In this document: piece after piece, positions 51,815-60,049 of the stretch
How the letters are laid out: each line of letters opens with the position of its first letter
Numbering within the stretch: the stretch's first letter is position 1
NCBI GenBank assembly: GCA_039808025.1
Contig: JBDHSK010000006.1
Span: forward strand, 149,841 to 213,840
Source of the DNA: Sandaracinobacteroides sp039808025
Lineage (GTDB): Bacteria > Pseudomonadota > Alphaproteobacteria > Sphingomonadales > Sphingomonadaceae
DNA: 64,000 nt
Reading direction: 5' to 3'
Program-made: the position numbers and the translations under genes
Notes under the pieces: generated by a model
The model's input: only the letters and a program-made list of their open reading frames with translations
Databases searched by the model: none
What the model was told of the DNA's origin: nothing

Positions 51815-52626
51815 GCCCGGACCCTGATCTGCTGCGTCGCATTGCCGAAGCGCTGGAACGGCTGGCTCCGGTTCCGGCTTCTGCAGCCGATATCAGCAAG
51901 GGGCTGTTCTTCCACTGGGATGGCGCAAGCCTGCAAGACGCCATTACCGATGAAAAACAGGTTGTGCCGCTTGCGCGGTTTGTCGGAGTCGATCAGCAGA
52001 TGACGGCGCTCAACCGGAATTTTCGGGCGCTTGCGCAAGGCATTGGCGCCCACGACATGCTGCTGTGGGGCGCGCGCGGCATGGGGAAATCGGCATTGCT
52101 GCGCAGCTTTGCACTGGCGACCAGCCTCGCCATGGTGCAGGCAACCGCCAACGAACTGGCTACACTGCCGCGATTGTTCACCATTCTGGGCAAGGCAAAA
52201 CGCCCGGCGGTTGTCTTTATCGACGATCTGGCGTTCACCCCCGACGATCCCGCCATCCGTTTCCTGCGGTCGCTGCTCGATGGCGGGGTTTCAGCCCGTC
52301 CCGATCATGTGCGGCTGGCCGTCACCTCCAACCATCGCCACCTGCTTGAGCGCCCGGTCTCTGACCTGCGCGAGGCCCGCCACGCCCGTGACGCCCAGGA
52401 CGACCAGCTGGCGCTGGTGGATCGCTTTGGACTGGTGCTGGGGTTTCATGCCCCCGATCAGGACAGCTATCTCGAAATGGTGCGGCGACACCTCGGCGCC
52501 GAAGGGCTCGATTTCTCTGCGGAGGAAGCCATTGCCTTTGCACTGGCACGCGGAGGGCGCTCGGGCCGCACAGCCTGGCACTTCCGGACCGAAGTTCTGG
52601 CCCGCGCCCACAGCGAGGTCGGCTAG
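51811..52626 (+). CDS. DUF815 AAA+ ATPase
   Basis: A 271-residue AAA+ protein of the DUF815 family. P-loop GARGMGKSA at about residues 88-96, Walker B VFIDDLAF and the sensor-type arginine region (TSNHRHLLERPVS) are clear; GLVLGFHAPDQDSYLEMVRRH follows as the lid. DUF815 proteins are cytosolic and of unknown role. It overlaps the exported cyclophilin gene. It is not a DnaA-type initiator: no DNA-binding C-terminal domain is present. Confidence 0.88.
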   Translation: MSPDPDLLRRIAEALERLAPVPASAADISKGLFFHWDGASLQDAITDEKQVVPLARFVGVDQQMTALNRNFRALAQGIGAHDMLLWGARGMGKSALLRSFALATSLAMVQATANELATLPRLFTILGKAKRPAVVFIDDLAFTPDDPAIRFLRSLLDGGVSARPDHVRLAVTSNHRHLLERPVSDLREARHARDAQDDQLALVDRFGLVLGFHAPDQDSYLEMVRRHLGAEGLDFSAEEAIAFALARGGRSGRTAWHFRTEVLARAHSEVG

Positions 52627-52728
52627 CCCCTCCCCTGCCGGGACGATCAATCCCCTGTTATTCTTATCGCTTGCTTTTGATAATCAGTCGCAATACTCTG
52701 CCGCTCCCTGATTTGAAAAGGCAACCGC

Positions 52729-53133
52729 ATGGCCAGATTGTCACCAGCTTGCTTCATGCCGCTACCCGTTGCAACGATCTCCGAGGAAAGCCGTGTGCTT
52801 TTGAAGGCAGCGCGACTATGGGTCATGCTGGCGCGCGCCCGACGATCCGCCCGCCCGCCGCTGGAGGCGTTGCTGGGGGCGTCGGCAGCCCGCTTCTGTT
52901 TGCTGATGGAGCTGCTGGTAGTGTCGTGGCAGGAGCCGTTTACCACCTACCCGCCCTGTGCCGACAGCATCTCTCCCGATGAATTCTGGCTGCTGACCCT
53001 GTTGTCGCACGCCGAGAAGGGCGCGGAGCTGCCGTTTCATGCCTGTCTTGTCGATATGCTGCCCGAGGCCCATCGTCAGCGGTTGTGGCAGTGCGCCTCG
53101 GCCCTGATGGCCGACCGGATCGGCGCTGCCTGA
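52729..53133 (+). CDS. Hypothetical protein, possibly DUF6628-like
   Basis: A 134-residue ORF in the gap between the DUF815 gene and the convergent GNAT-like gene. ARFCLLMELLVVSWQEPFTTYPPCADSISPDEFWLLTLLSHAEKG resembles a short helical protein I associate with sphingomonads (DUF6628), but this is from memory and the match is loose. It has no membrane helix or signal. Codon use looks like the neighbours. It could be an unrelated ORF. Confidence 0.5.
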   Translation: MARLSPACFMPLPVATISEESRVLLKAARLWVMLARARRSARPPLEALLGASAARFCLLMELLVVSWQEPFTTYPPCADSISPDEFWLLTLLSHAEKGAELPFHACLVDMLPEAHRQRLWQCASALMADRIGAA

Positions 53134-53150
53134 ACGGCAGACGCCCGTTC
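53132..53150. terminator. Short hairpin between convergent genes
   Basis: A 6-pair stem (GAACGG at 53132-53137 with CCGTTC at 53145-53150), 7-base loop, in the 16-base gap between convergent stops. Weak, but the only structure in the gap. Confidence 0.35.
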
Positions 53151-54307
53151 TAGCCCGCAGCCAGATCGCGTTCAAAAATCCGGTATGTCTTGCGGATTTT
53201 GGCGTCGATGGCCTTGGCAATGGCGATCATCGGCCCGTTGTCATCGAGAATCCAGCCGATCTCTCCGCGTGTGCTGCCATTCAGACGGACGGTATCGCGG
53301 CGGATATATTCGATCATCATGAATGCCAGCAGCGAGGCGGTGCGGCTTCCCTGCAGATGTTTGCGTACCCCCATCAGCGGCACCCGCGCCCATGTGACCT
53401 GCGGCGGCTTGCGCAACTGCCACAACAGCTTCGCCCACCCGAACGGCAGCAAACTGCCGTTCAGCGGCCGGATCAGTTGATTGATGTCGGGAACTGTCAG
53501 CATGAAGGCCACCGGTTCACCATCATATTCCGCTATCCGGACCATATGCGCAAACACGATCGGCTTCAGCTTTTTCCCGACATAGGTGACTTCCGCCGGT
53601 GTCAGCGGCACAAAGCCCCAGTTCTCGCTCCAGGCCTCGTTCAGAATGTCGAGAATAAGAGCAGCCTCCTGATCGAAGCGCTTCAGATCGACTTCTCGAA
53701 CGCGAATGCGACTGTTCTTCTCGCCGGCGGCCACGATCCGCTGCACCAGCTCCGGAAAATTTCGGGTGATATCCAGATCCCAGGCTTGCAGATCCTTGAC
53801 TCCCTCATAGCCAGCTCTGCGGATCAGTGCTTCGTAATAGGGCAGATGATGCCCCATCATCACCACCGGCGGCTCTTCGAACCCTGACACCAGCAGCCCC
53901 GGCTCGTCCCAGATCGACAAGCTGACCGGGCCCTGCGCCCGTACCATCCCCTGTTGTCGCAGCCACTGTTCAGCAGCCGCGATCAGGGCATCGGCAATGC
54001 CCGGGTCATCGATGGTGTCGAAGAAACCCCATTGGCCAAGGCCGGGGTGGCGCTGCTGTACCAGAGCGCATACCTGAGCGGAAATGCGCCCCACCGCCTT
54101 GCCATCGCGTTCAGCCAGAAAGAACGCCGCGCGCCCATGTTGAAACCACGGATTGGTGCGCGCGCCGCCAATCAGGCCGTGCACTTCTGATTTCAGTGGC
54201 GGAACCCAGTTCGGGTCGTTGGCATAGATGTCCCAGGCCAGATCGACAAAACGCCGGCGATCGGCGGCCGACTGAACCGCACGGATGCGAACGGCGCTGC
54301 CGCTCAC
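53150..54307 (-). CDS. GNAT-fold acyltransferase-like protein, possible ceramide synthase (bCerS-like)
   Basis: A 385-residue cytoplasmic protein with a GNAT-like N-terminus (IRAVQSAADRRRFVDLAWDIYANDPNWVPPLKSEV) and the repeated second half typical of the family formerly annotated as N-acetyltransferase/dATP pyrophosphohydrolase-like. Caulobacter bacterial ceramide synthase is a GNAT-fold acyltransferase of this general kind (named from published work; I cannot confirm the match). The neighbouring FA2H-type hydroxylase overlaps nearly (1-base gap) and would act on sphingolipid acyl chains, so ceramide synthesis is a reasonable inference. Start is GTG 54307. Confidence 0.6.
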   Translation of the reverse strand: MSGSAVRIRAVQSAADRRRFVDLAWDIYANDPNWVPPLKSEVHGLIGGARTNPWFQHGRAAFFLAERDGKAVGRISAQVCALVQQRHPGLGQWGFFDTIDDPGIADALIAAAEQWLRQQGMVRAQGPVSLSIWDEPGLLVSGFEEPPVVMMGHHLPYYEALIRRAGYEGVKDLQAWDLDITRNFPELVQRIVAAGEKNSRIRVREVDLKRFDQEAALILDILNEAWSENWGFVPLTPAEVTYVGKKLKPIVFAHMVRIAEYDGEPVAFMLTVPDINQLIRPLNGSLLPFGWAKLLWQLRKPPQVTWARVPLMGVRKHLQGSRTASLLAFMMIEYIRRDTVRLNGSTRGEIGWILDDNGPMIAIAKAIDAKIRKTYRIFERDLAAG

Positions 54308-54308
54308 G

Positions 54309-55166
54309 TCAGGCGGCGTCTCTGGTTGTCACAGTGTCAGACTGGTCCCGATAGCGGGGGTGACCCTTGGCAACTCCGCCCGACAGATTGGCTACCCACG
54401 GATACCGCCTGGCCATCTCGTCGGTATACCCCAGGTTGAAGACCTTCTCAGACTTGTTCGGACGATCCGCACGTTCATAATCGGTTCTGAACAACTTGTC
54501 GGGCCAGAAGCTGGTAATGCCGAAGTTGCCATCTTCGTCGTGGAAGTGGTGGGCAAGGTGGCGCCGCTTCATCTCGGCAAGCCAGGGGTGTTTCGGCTTG
54601 TAGCTGAGATGCTGGATGCAGTGGCAGTATTCATAATAACAGGTCATCAGCAGGCCGGCCGCCAGCGACAGGGCCGCACCGCCCAGCCCGGCGTAAAGCC
54701 AGCCGATGGGAATGGTGATGAGGGCAATCGTCGGCAATGTGGTATAAAGCGCCCCGAACAGCACTTCCAGATGGTTCGGGTCCTGGTGGTGGTCGTAATG
54801 GATGCGTTTCCATACCTTGGCCGTCAGCCGCGACTTGTACATCCACTGCGAATGCAGCACCCAGCGGTGCAGGATGTACCACACCAGCGAATAGGTCACC
54901 ATGGTGGTGATGACGATCGCCACCGACTGCAGCAGCGTCGGCGGTTGCCAGATGGCGACTCCGATGGCGATGGCCGCCACCAGCAGATAACCCTGAATGG
55001 CGTAATACTGGAAATAGGCGACCGTCAGGTCCCTCAGAGTCATCCTGTCGAGGTAGTGCGCCCGATTCCAGATGCCGGGGCGCTTTGCAAAGTCGCCAAT
55101 CACGTCAAAAACACTCCTGTATGCGGGCGCCTCGTCTAACCCACGATTGCGGCACATCTGGGGCAT
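54309..55166 (-). CDS. Fatty acid hydroxylase / sterol desaturase family membrane protein
   Basis: A 285-residue membrane di-iron enzyme. The histidine boxes are present: HRWVLH, HYDHHQD, YCHCIQH and RHLAHHFHD. These bind the iron pair used in Scs7/FA2H-type 2-hydroxylation of fatty acyl chains, which occurs in sphingolipids of sphingomonads (family knowledge). Four helices are predicted. It is co-transcribed with the GNAT-like gene 1 base downstream, and starts 106 bases from lptG. The exact substrate is inferred. Confidence 0.8.
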   Translation of the reverse strand: MPQMCRNRGLDEAPAYRSVFDVIGDFAKRPGIWNRAHYLDRMTLRDLTVAYFQYYAIQGYLLVAAIAIGVAIWQPPTLLQSVAIVITTMVTYSLVWYILHRWVLHSQWMYKSRLTAKVWKRIHYDHHQDPNHLEVLFGALYTTLPTIALITIPIGWLYAGLGGAALSLAAGLLMTCYYEYCHCIQHLSYKPKHPWLAEMKRRHLAHHFHDEDGNFGITSFWPDKLFRTDYERADRPNKSEKVFNLGYTDEMARRYPWVANLSGGVAKGHPRYRDQSDTVTTRDAA

Positions 55167-55224
55167 GATGCCATGAATTCAAGCCGTCTGCACCCCTGCG
55201 GCACATATCGGGGGGGCAAGCGCG

Positions 55225-56319
55225 TCATTCCTCGGTGCGAATCAGCACGCTCTCTCCCAGCAGCAGAAACAGCAGGAACGGGGCGAACGCCGCCGCCCAT
55301 GGGGGGTAGGTGCCGAAATCCGACATGGCCATGGCAAAATTGTCGGCAACGAAAAAGGCAAACCCCAGTGCCAGCCCGGTGACAGCGCGGATAAACAGGC
55401 GCCCGGATCGCGCCAGCCCGAAAGCCGCAACCGACCCAAGCAGCGGCATGAGCACCGCCGACAATGGCCCTGAAATCTTGTGATACAGCCGCGCCTCCAG
55501 GTTGGCGGTTGGTCGCCCCGCCAGACGCAGGTCGTGAATGGCCGGTAGCAGCTCCCAGAATGGCAGATGGTCGGCGTTAACCCGCCTGATGATGAACTGG
55601 TGTGGTCGTGCCGAAGAAACCAGCGGCATCAAAGGCTCGGAAGTCTGGCGTCCGCTGGCCACATCAAAACGGCGGGCGTTGCGCATTTCCCAGTTGTTCC
55701 CCATGAGCCGGGCCGATTCCGCCCGGATGATTTCCGCCAGATGATTATCTTCGCGATTATAGACCGTTACATCTTCCAGTCTTGTATCTGCGCCACTGCC
55801 CACGACCCGCGCGGCATGCCAAAGATCATCTCCGGCATGAACCCACACTTCACCTGCCGATTCAACATTATCTGTTATCTTTTTGTAATTATTTGATTTC
55901 CAGACATCTAGCTGACTGTTGGCCCTCACCAGCACGAACTCGTTGAACGCGAAGTTGACGGCAGCCACCCCAAGCCCGACCACGATCAGCGGCGCCAGAA
56001 TCTGGTGGGCGCTGATCCCGGCGGATTTGAAAATGGTGATCTCGCTGTTCTGGTTCAGGGTCATGAACGTCAGCAAGGCCGCCAGCAGAACTGAAAACGG
56101 CAGGAACAGCGAAATGATCTGCGGCAGCCGCAGCGACACATAGCGCCAGAGATCGGCTTCACCATTACCGGGGGCAGCCAGAATCTTGGCCGATTCTCCC
56201 AGCAGATCAAGGCTCATCAGCACCAGCGCCAGACCACCCAGAAAGGCCAGAGTCCGCACCAGGAACATCCTGCCGGTGTAGCGGGCAATGCCAAGCGATG
56301 GGAACAGCGCGCGCAACAT
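55225..56319 (-). CDS. lptG: LPS export system permease LptG
   Basis: A 364-residue inner-membrane permease of the LptB2FG complex that extracts lipopolysaccharide from the inner membrane for transport to LptC-LptA-LptD. It has the YjgP/YjgQ pattern: N-terminal helix (MFLVRTLAFLGGLALVLMSLD), the periplasmic jellyroll region (about 130-250) and a C-terminal helix pair. It starts inside the lptF stop codon (TGATG). LptD lies later in the window. Confidence 0.94.
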   Translation of the reverse strand: MLRALFPSLGIARYTGRMFLVRTLAFLGGLALVLMSLDLLGESAKILAAPGNGEADLWRYVSLRLPQIISLFLPFSVLLAALLTFMTLNQNSEITIFKSAGISAHQILAPLIVVGLGVAAVNFAFNEFVLVRANSQLDVWKSNNYKKITDNVESAGEVWVHAGDDLWHAARVVGSGADTRLEDVTVYNREDNHLAEIIRAESARLMGNNWEMRNARRFDVASGRQTSEPLMPLVSSARPHQFIIRRVNADHLPFWELLPAIHDLRLAGRPTANLEARLYHKISGPLSAVLMPLLGSVAAFGLARSGRLFIRAVTGLALGFAFFVADNFAMAMSDFGTYPPWAAAFAPFLLFLLLGESVLIRTEE

Positions 56320-57590
56320 CAGGCAGCCCCGGCTCTGGTGCCGCCATCGGCGGTATCGTCAGCATCGGTATCGTGCGGAACCAATGGGCCAAGCCCGATC
56401 TTTTCGACGGGTTTGCGCAATTTGCCGAACAGGCCTGTCACCTTGCGGAACAGGCGATCGACGGCGCCGATGGGCTGACCACCGGGCTTGTGCGCCAGAA
56501 CATGGTAGAACCACAGGCACAAAGCGGCGAAAATGGCATAGGGAACCCATTGCGCCACCACCGGATTGACCCTGCCGATCGCTCCCATGCGCTCTCCATA
56601 TTCGCTGATCTTGTGATAGGTAACCAGCATGATCACGCACAAGATCACCCCGACCGCCGACGTCGAGCGTTTGGGCGGAACCGCAAGGGCCACGGCCAGG
56701 AACGGCAGCAGGAACATCACCACAGACATCACCACCCGGCGGTGAAAGCTCGACTGCGCGGCCAGCAGGTCGTCCCTCGGGGTCGCCGCGTCGTGCATGA
56801 TCCGCCACAGCTCCGGCAGGGTGCGTTCACGGTCTTCGCCGCCACGTCCGCGAAAGCGTTCGATCTGGGGAAGCGGCACCGGCAGATCGTATTGAACGAA
56901 GGTGAGCACCCGTGGAAGCGAAAGTTGCGGGCTGTCCTGCACCAGTGTGCCATTCATCAGCCGCAGCACGATGATGTCGCGATCATCGGTCATCAGGAAC
57001 TGGCCGCGCACCGCCGAAACAGCAAATGTCGATCCGTCGGGCCGTTCGGAGCGGAAGAACACACCGCGCAGATCAGCGCCCTTGTCGAAGCTTTCTTCCA
57101 CCCGCAGAGTCGTGCCCTTGCCCAGATGGGCGAATTCGCCAACCTGAATGGAGGCGCCCAGCGCCCCTGAGCGCAATTCGAACTGCAACCCCTCGTAAGC
57201 ATAGCGCGAATAGGGCTGCAGAAAGCCGACGATCCACAGATTGACGATGGCAAAGACAAACGCGAACAGGAATGGAACACGCAACAGCCGGCCATAGCCC
57301 ACCCCCACCGCATTCAGGGCATCCAGCTCAGACGACAGGGCAAGCCGCCGGAACCCCAGCAGAATGCCAAGGGCAACGCCGATGGGAATTCCCAATGCCA
57401 GATACTCGGGAATAAGGTTGCCGAGCATCCGCCACACCACCGAGACCGGCCCGCCTTCGGTTACCACAAAATCGAACAGGGTTAGCATCTTCTCGAGCAG
57501 CAGAAGCATCGCCGCGATCAGCAGCGTGCCGAACAGCGGCACGAGGATCAGCCGGAAGAGGTAGCGGTCTATCGTGCTCGGGAAGCCCAT
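56319..57590 (-). CDS. lptF: LPS export system permease LptF
   Basis: A 423-residue inner-membrane permease, partner of LptG. Helices at both ends flank a periplasmic beta domain with TTLRVEESFDKGADLRGVFFRS. MGFPSTIDRYLFRL is the usual LptF start; ATG 57590 is chosen and the frame further upstream lacks coding character. The stop overlaps lptG, and the pair is the standard lptFG operon. The C-terminal extension after the last helix is rich in charged residues. Confidence 0.93.
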   Translation of the reverse strand: MGFPSTIDRYLFRLILVPLFGTLLIAAMLLLLEKMLTLFDFVVTEGGPVSVVWRMLGNLIPEYLALGIPIGVALGILLGFRRLALSSELDALNAVGVGYGRLLRVPFLFAFVFAIVNLWIVGFLQPYSRYAYEGLQFELRSGALGASIQVGEFAHLGKGTTLRVEESFDKGADLRGVFFRSERPDGSTFAVSAVRGQFLMTDDRDIIVLRLMNGTLVQDSPQLSLPRVLTFVQYDLPVPLPQIERFRGRGGEDRERTLPELWRIMHDAATPRDDLLAAQSSFHRRVVMSVVMFLLPFLAVALAVPPKRSTSAVGVILCVIMLVTYHKISEYGERMGAIGRVNPVVAQWVPYAIFAALCLWFYHVLAHKPGGQPIGAVDRLFRKVTGLFGKLRKPVEKIGLGPLVPHDTDADDTADGGTRAGAA

Positions 57591-57674
57591 CAAATGCCGC
57601 TTAAAGCAGGACCCGGGCAGATGGAAGCCACCGGGGTGATTTCCATTGCGCAACGTTTCTGCAATATCCCATAC

Positions 57675-58193
57675 ATGTTTGATTGGTTATCGCCCGTCGA
57701 TATGCGATTCTTTCTATCCGTGATGGGCCTTGCCGCCGGCAGCACTCTGGTAGCTCCACCTCCGGTGCTGGCGCAGCCATCCGCCTGCATGGCAGATGCC
57801 GGAGGACCCGCCGTCAAAGTCACTGCCCAGGGCTTCAAGGACCGCAAGGGCAACCTGCGGATTGCCGTCTATAACGCCAACGAAGAGGAATTCCTGGCCT
57901 CGGGGCGCTATGTGCAGCGTATCGACACCCCGATGACCGCAAGCGGGCCGATGACGATCTGCGTCCCCCTCCCCACTGCCGGCCCCTATGCGGTGGTGGC
58001 GCTCCACGATCGTGATGCCGATGGCAAGCTTTCGGTATTCAGCGATGGCTTCGGGTTCAGCAACAACCCGAAACTCGGGCGATCAAAGCCACCAGTCAGC
58101 AGTGTCACTATGAACGTGCAGGGTGTCTCGGTCATCAGCATCACTCTGAATTATGTGCAGGGATTTTCGCCAAAACCCTGGAAACCGCACTGA
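57675..58193 (+). CDS. DUF2141 domain exported protein
   Basis: A 172-residue protein with a signal peptide (MRFFLSVMGLAAGSTLVAP region) and a beta-rich DUF2141 domain: the conserved GNLRIAVYN, PTAGPYAVVALHDRDADGKL and DGFGFSNNPK blocks. Function unknown; family proteins are small envelope proteins. It starts at ATG 57675, or more simply at 57702 where the signal peptide begins. The 3' end overlaps the rsmA 3' end by 53 bases on the opposite strand. Confidence 0.82.
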   Translation: MFDWLSPVDMRFFLSVMGLAAGSTLVAPPPVLAQPSACMADAGGPAVKVTAQGFKDRKGNLRIAVYNANEEEFLASGRYVQRIDTPMTASGPMTICVPLPTAGPYAVVALHDRDADGKLSVFSDGFGFSNNPKLGRSKPPVSSVTMNVQGVSVISITLNYVQGFSPKPWKPH

Positions 58194-59004
58194 ACGCCTC
58201 GACATCGAGCGATTCGGCCCGGGCCTTCGAATCAAGGCCAAGGCTTTCCAGAGCATCAATGGCGCCCGGAACAGATTTCAGCGACTGTCGCAGCATCTTG
58301 CGCCGCTGACCAAAGGCAGCGGCCGTAACCCTCTCGAGCACGACAACAGGCACATCGGCATGACGCTGATGCGGCACCAGTTGCACGACGGCACTGTCGA
58401 CCTTGGGAGGCGGCGTGAAGGCTCGCGCCGGCAAGGTCATGATGATCCGCGCGTCACACCGAAAGCGTGACAGCACCGACAATCGGCCATAGGCCGCCGT
58501 GCCCGGGCGGGCGACAATGCGCTCGGCAACCTCTTTCTGGAACATCAGTGTCGCACTTTGCCACCACCCCGGCCATGGCGTAACCGACAGCCAGCCGACC
58601 AGCAGAGGGGTTGCGATATTGTAGGGAAGGTTGGCAACGATATGCGCCCCCTGCCCCGCCACTTCAGCGGCGTTGGTGGAAAGTGCATCTCCCTCGATAA
58701 TCGAAAGACGCCCGCCACTTGCTGCTGCCAGACGCTCGAGTATCGGGATGGCGCGACGATCCCGCTCAACGGCAACGACCCGGGCCCCCGCCTTCAGAAT
58801 CGCCCGGGTAAGGCCTCCGGGGCCCGGCCCCACCTCATAAACGATATCGCCGGCCTTCAGTGGCACGGCGCGGGCGATACGATCCAGCAGATTGAGATCA
58901 AGGAGGAAATTCTGCCCCAACGCCTTGCTGGCGCGCAGCCCCGCTTCGGCGATTTCATCGCGCAGCGGTGGAAGCAAGGCTATGGCCGCAGCCGGATCTG
59001 TCAT
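58141..59004 (-). CDS. rsmA: 16S rRNA dimethyladenosine methyltransferase RsmA
   Basis: A 287-residue SAM-dependent enzyme (KsgA) that dimethylates A1518 and A1519 of 16S rRNA. GQNFLLDLNLLDRI, the SAM motif EVGPGPGGLT, and the catalytic NLPYN are clear, as is the AFGQRRKMLRQSLK C-terminal helix. ATG 59004 overlaps the pdxA stop (TGATG). The surA-pdxA-rsmA order is the classic cluster. Confidence 0.96.
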   Translation of the reverse strand: MTDPAAAIALLPPLRDEIAEAGLRASKALGQNFLLDLNLLDRIARAVPLKAGDIVYEVGPGPGGLTRAILKAGARVVAVERDRRAIPILERLAAASGGRLSIIEGDALSTNAAEVAGQGAHIVANLPYNIATPLLVGWLSVTPWPGWWQSATLMFQKEVAERIVARPGTAAYGRLSVLSRFRCDARIIMTLPARAFTPPPKVDSAVVQLVPHQRHADVPVVVLERVTAAAFGQRRKMLRQSLKSVPGAIDALESLGLDSKARAESLDVEAFSAVSRVLAKIPAHNSE

Positions 59005-60047
59005 CAGGGGTTGCTGGCGGCACACCGCATGCGCGCACACTCTCCGGCAAGGGCAATGGCGGCAATCATCGCATGGGGGCTGGCCTTGCCCTGCCCGGCG
59101 ATATTGAAGGCCGTGCCATGATCTGGTGCGGTCCGCAACACCGGCAGCCCCAGCGTTACGTTTACTCCACTGTCGAAGTACAGGGTTTTCAACGGGATGA
59201 GCGCCTGATCATGATACATGCAGATGGCGACGTCGTACCGCAGGCGGGCAGCGGCATGGAACATGGTGTCCGGAGACAGGGGCCCCATCACGTTCACTCC
59301 TTCCTCCTGCAGGGCCTGGACCGCCGGCGCGATGATCTCGATTTCCTCGCTGCCCATGGCGCCCCCCTCTCCGGCATGGGGGTTGAGCCCGGCAAAGGCC
59401 AGCCTTGGTGAGGCAATCCCGAAGTCGCGCTGCAAGCCTCGAACCACGGCCCGGGCCCGCGACAGAATCAACTCGGTTGTCAATGCCTTGGGAACGCTGG
59501 CCAACGAACGGTGGATGGTGACAGGAACCGTGCGCAGTTCCGGCCCCGACATCATCATCGCCACATTGGTATCGGCAACACCGCAGCGTTCCGCCACGAA
59601 CTCGGTCTGGCCCGGGTGGGTGAAGCCAATGGCATACAGCTGCGCCTTGGCAACCGGCCCGGTCACCAGCCCCGATGCCGCCCCCGAACGGGCAAGCCCC
59701 ACTGCCATCTCGACAGAATCCAGCGCTACCCGCGCCCCTGCAAGCGTCGGCTCTCCGGGGATGATATCACCCGGCTCATCGACCTGCAGCAGCGGCAAGG
59801 CTTCGTGGAACAGTGAAAGCGCCTCAGAGGGACGGGAAATCTGCGCAACCGGGCCATCCCACACCGCTTCGATGCTGCGACGGTCTCCGATGGCGAAAAA
59901 CGGTGGCAACCTGTGCGCGGCACGCACTGCCCACGCTTTGGCAATCACCTCGGGCCCCACGCCCGCCGGATCGCCTATCGATACCGCCAGAGGCGGACGA
60001 TCTGGGTCACAATCAAAGGGGGCAGGCTCTGGCAGGCTGTCAGGCAT
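59004..60047 (-). CDS. pdxA: 4-hydroxythreonine-4-phosphate dehydrogenase
   Basis: Enzyme of vitamin B6 synthesis, oxidising 4-hydroxy-L-threonine phosphate with NAD. The 347-residue protein has SIGDPAGVGPEVIAKAW near residue 23, the metal-binding His sites (GFTHPGQTEF, GLNPHAGEGG and MYHDQALIP), and the C-terminal RTAPDHGTAFNIAGQGKA motif. It lies 3 bases from surA and overlaps rsmA. Confidence 0.96.
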   Translation of the reverse strand: MPDSLPEPAPFDCDPDRPPLAVSIGDPAGVGPEVIAKAWAVRAAHRLPPFFAIGDRRSIEAVWDGPVAQISRPSEALSLFHEALPLLQVDEPGDIIPGEPTLAGARVALDSVEMAVGLARSGAASGLVTGPVAKAQLYAIGFTHPGQTEFVAERCGVADTNVAMMMSGPELRTVPVTIHRSLASVPKALTTELILSRARAVVRGLQRDFGIASPRLAFAGLNPHAGEGGAMGSEEIEIIAPAVQALQEEGVNVMGPLSPDTMFHAAARLRYDVAICMYHDQALIPLKTLYFDSGVNVTLGLPVLRTAPDHGTAFNIAGQGKASPHAMIAAIALAGECARMRCAASNP

Positions 60048-60049
60048 GA

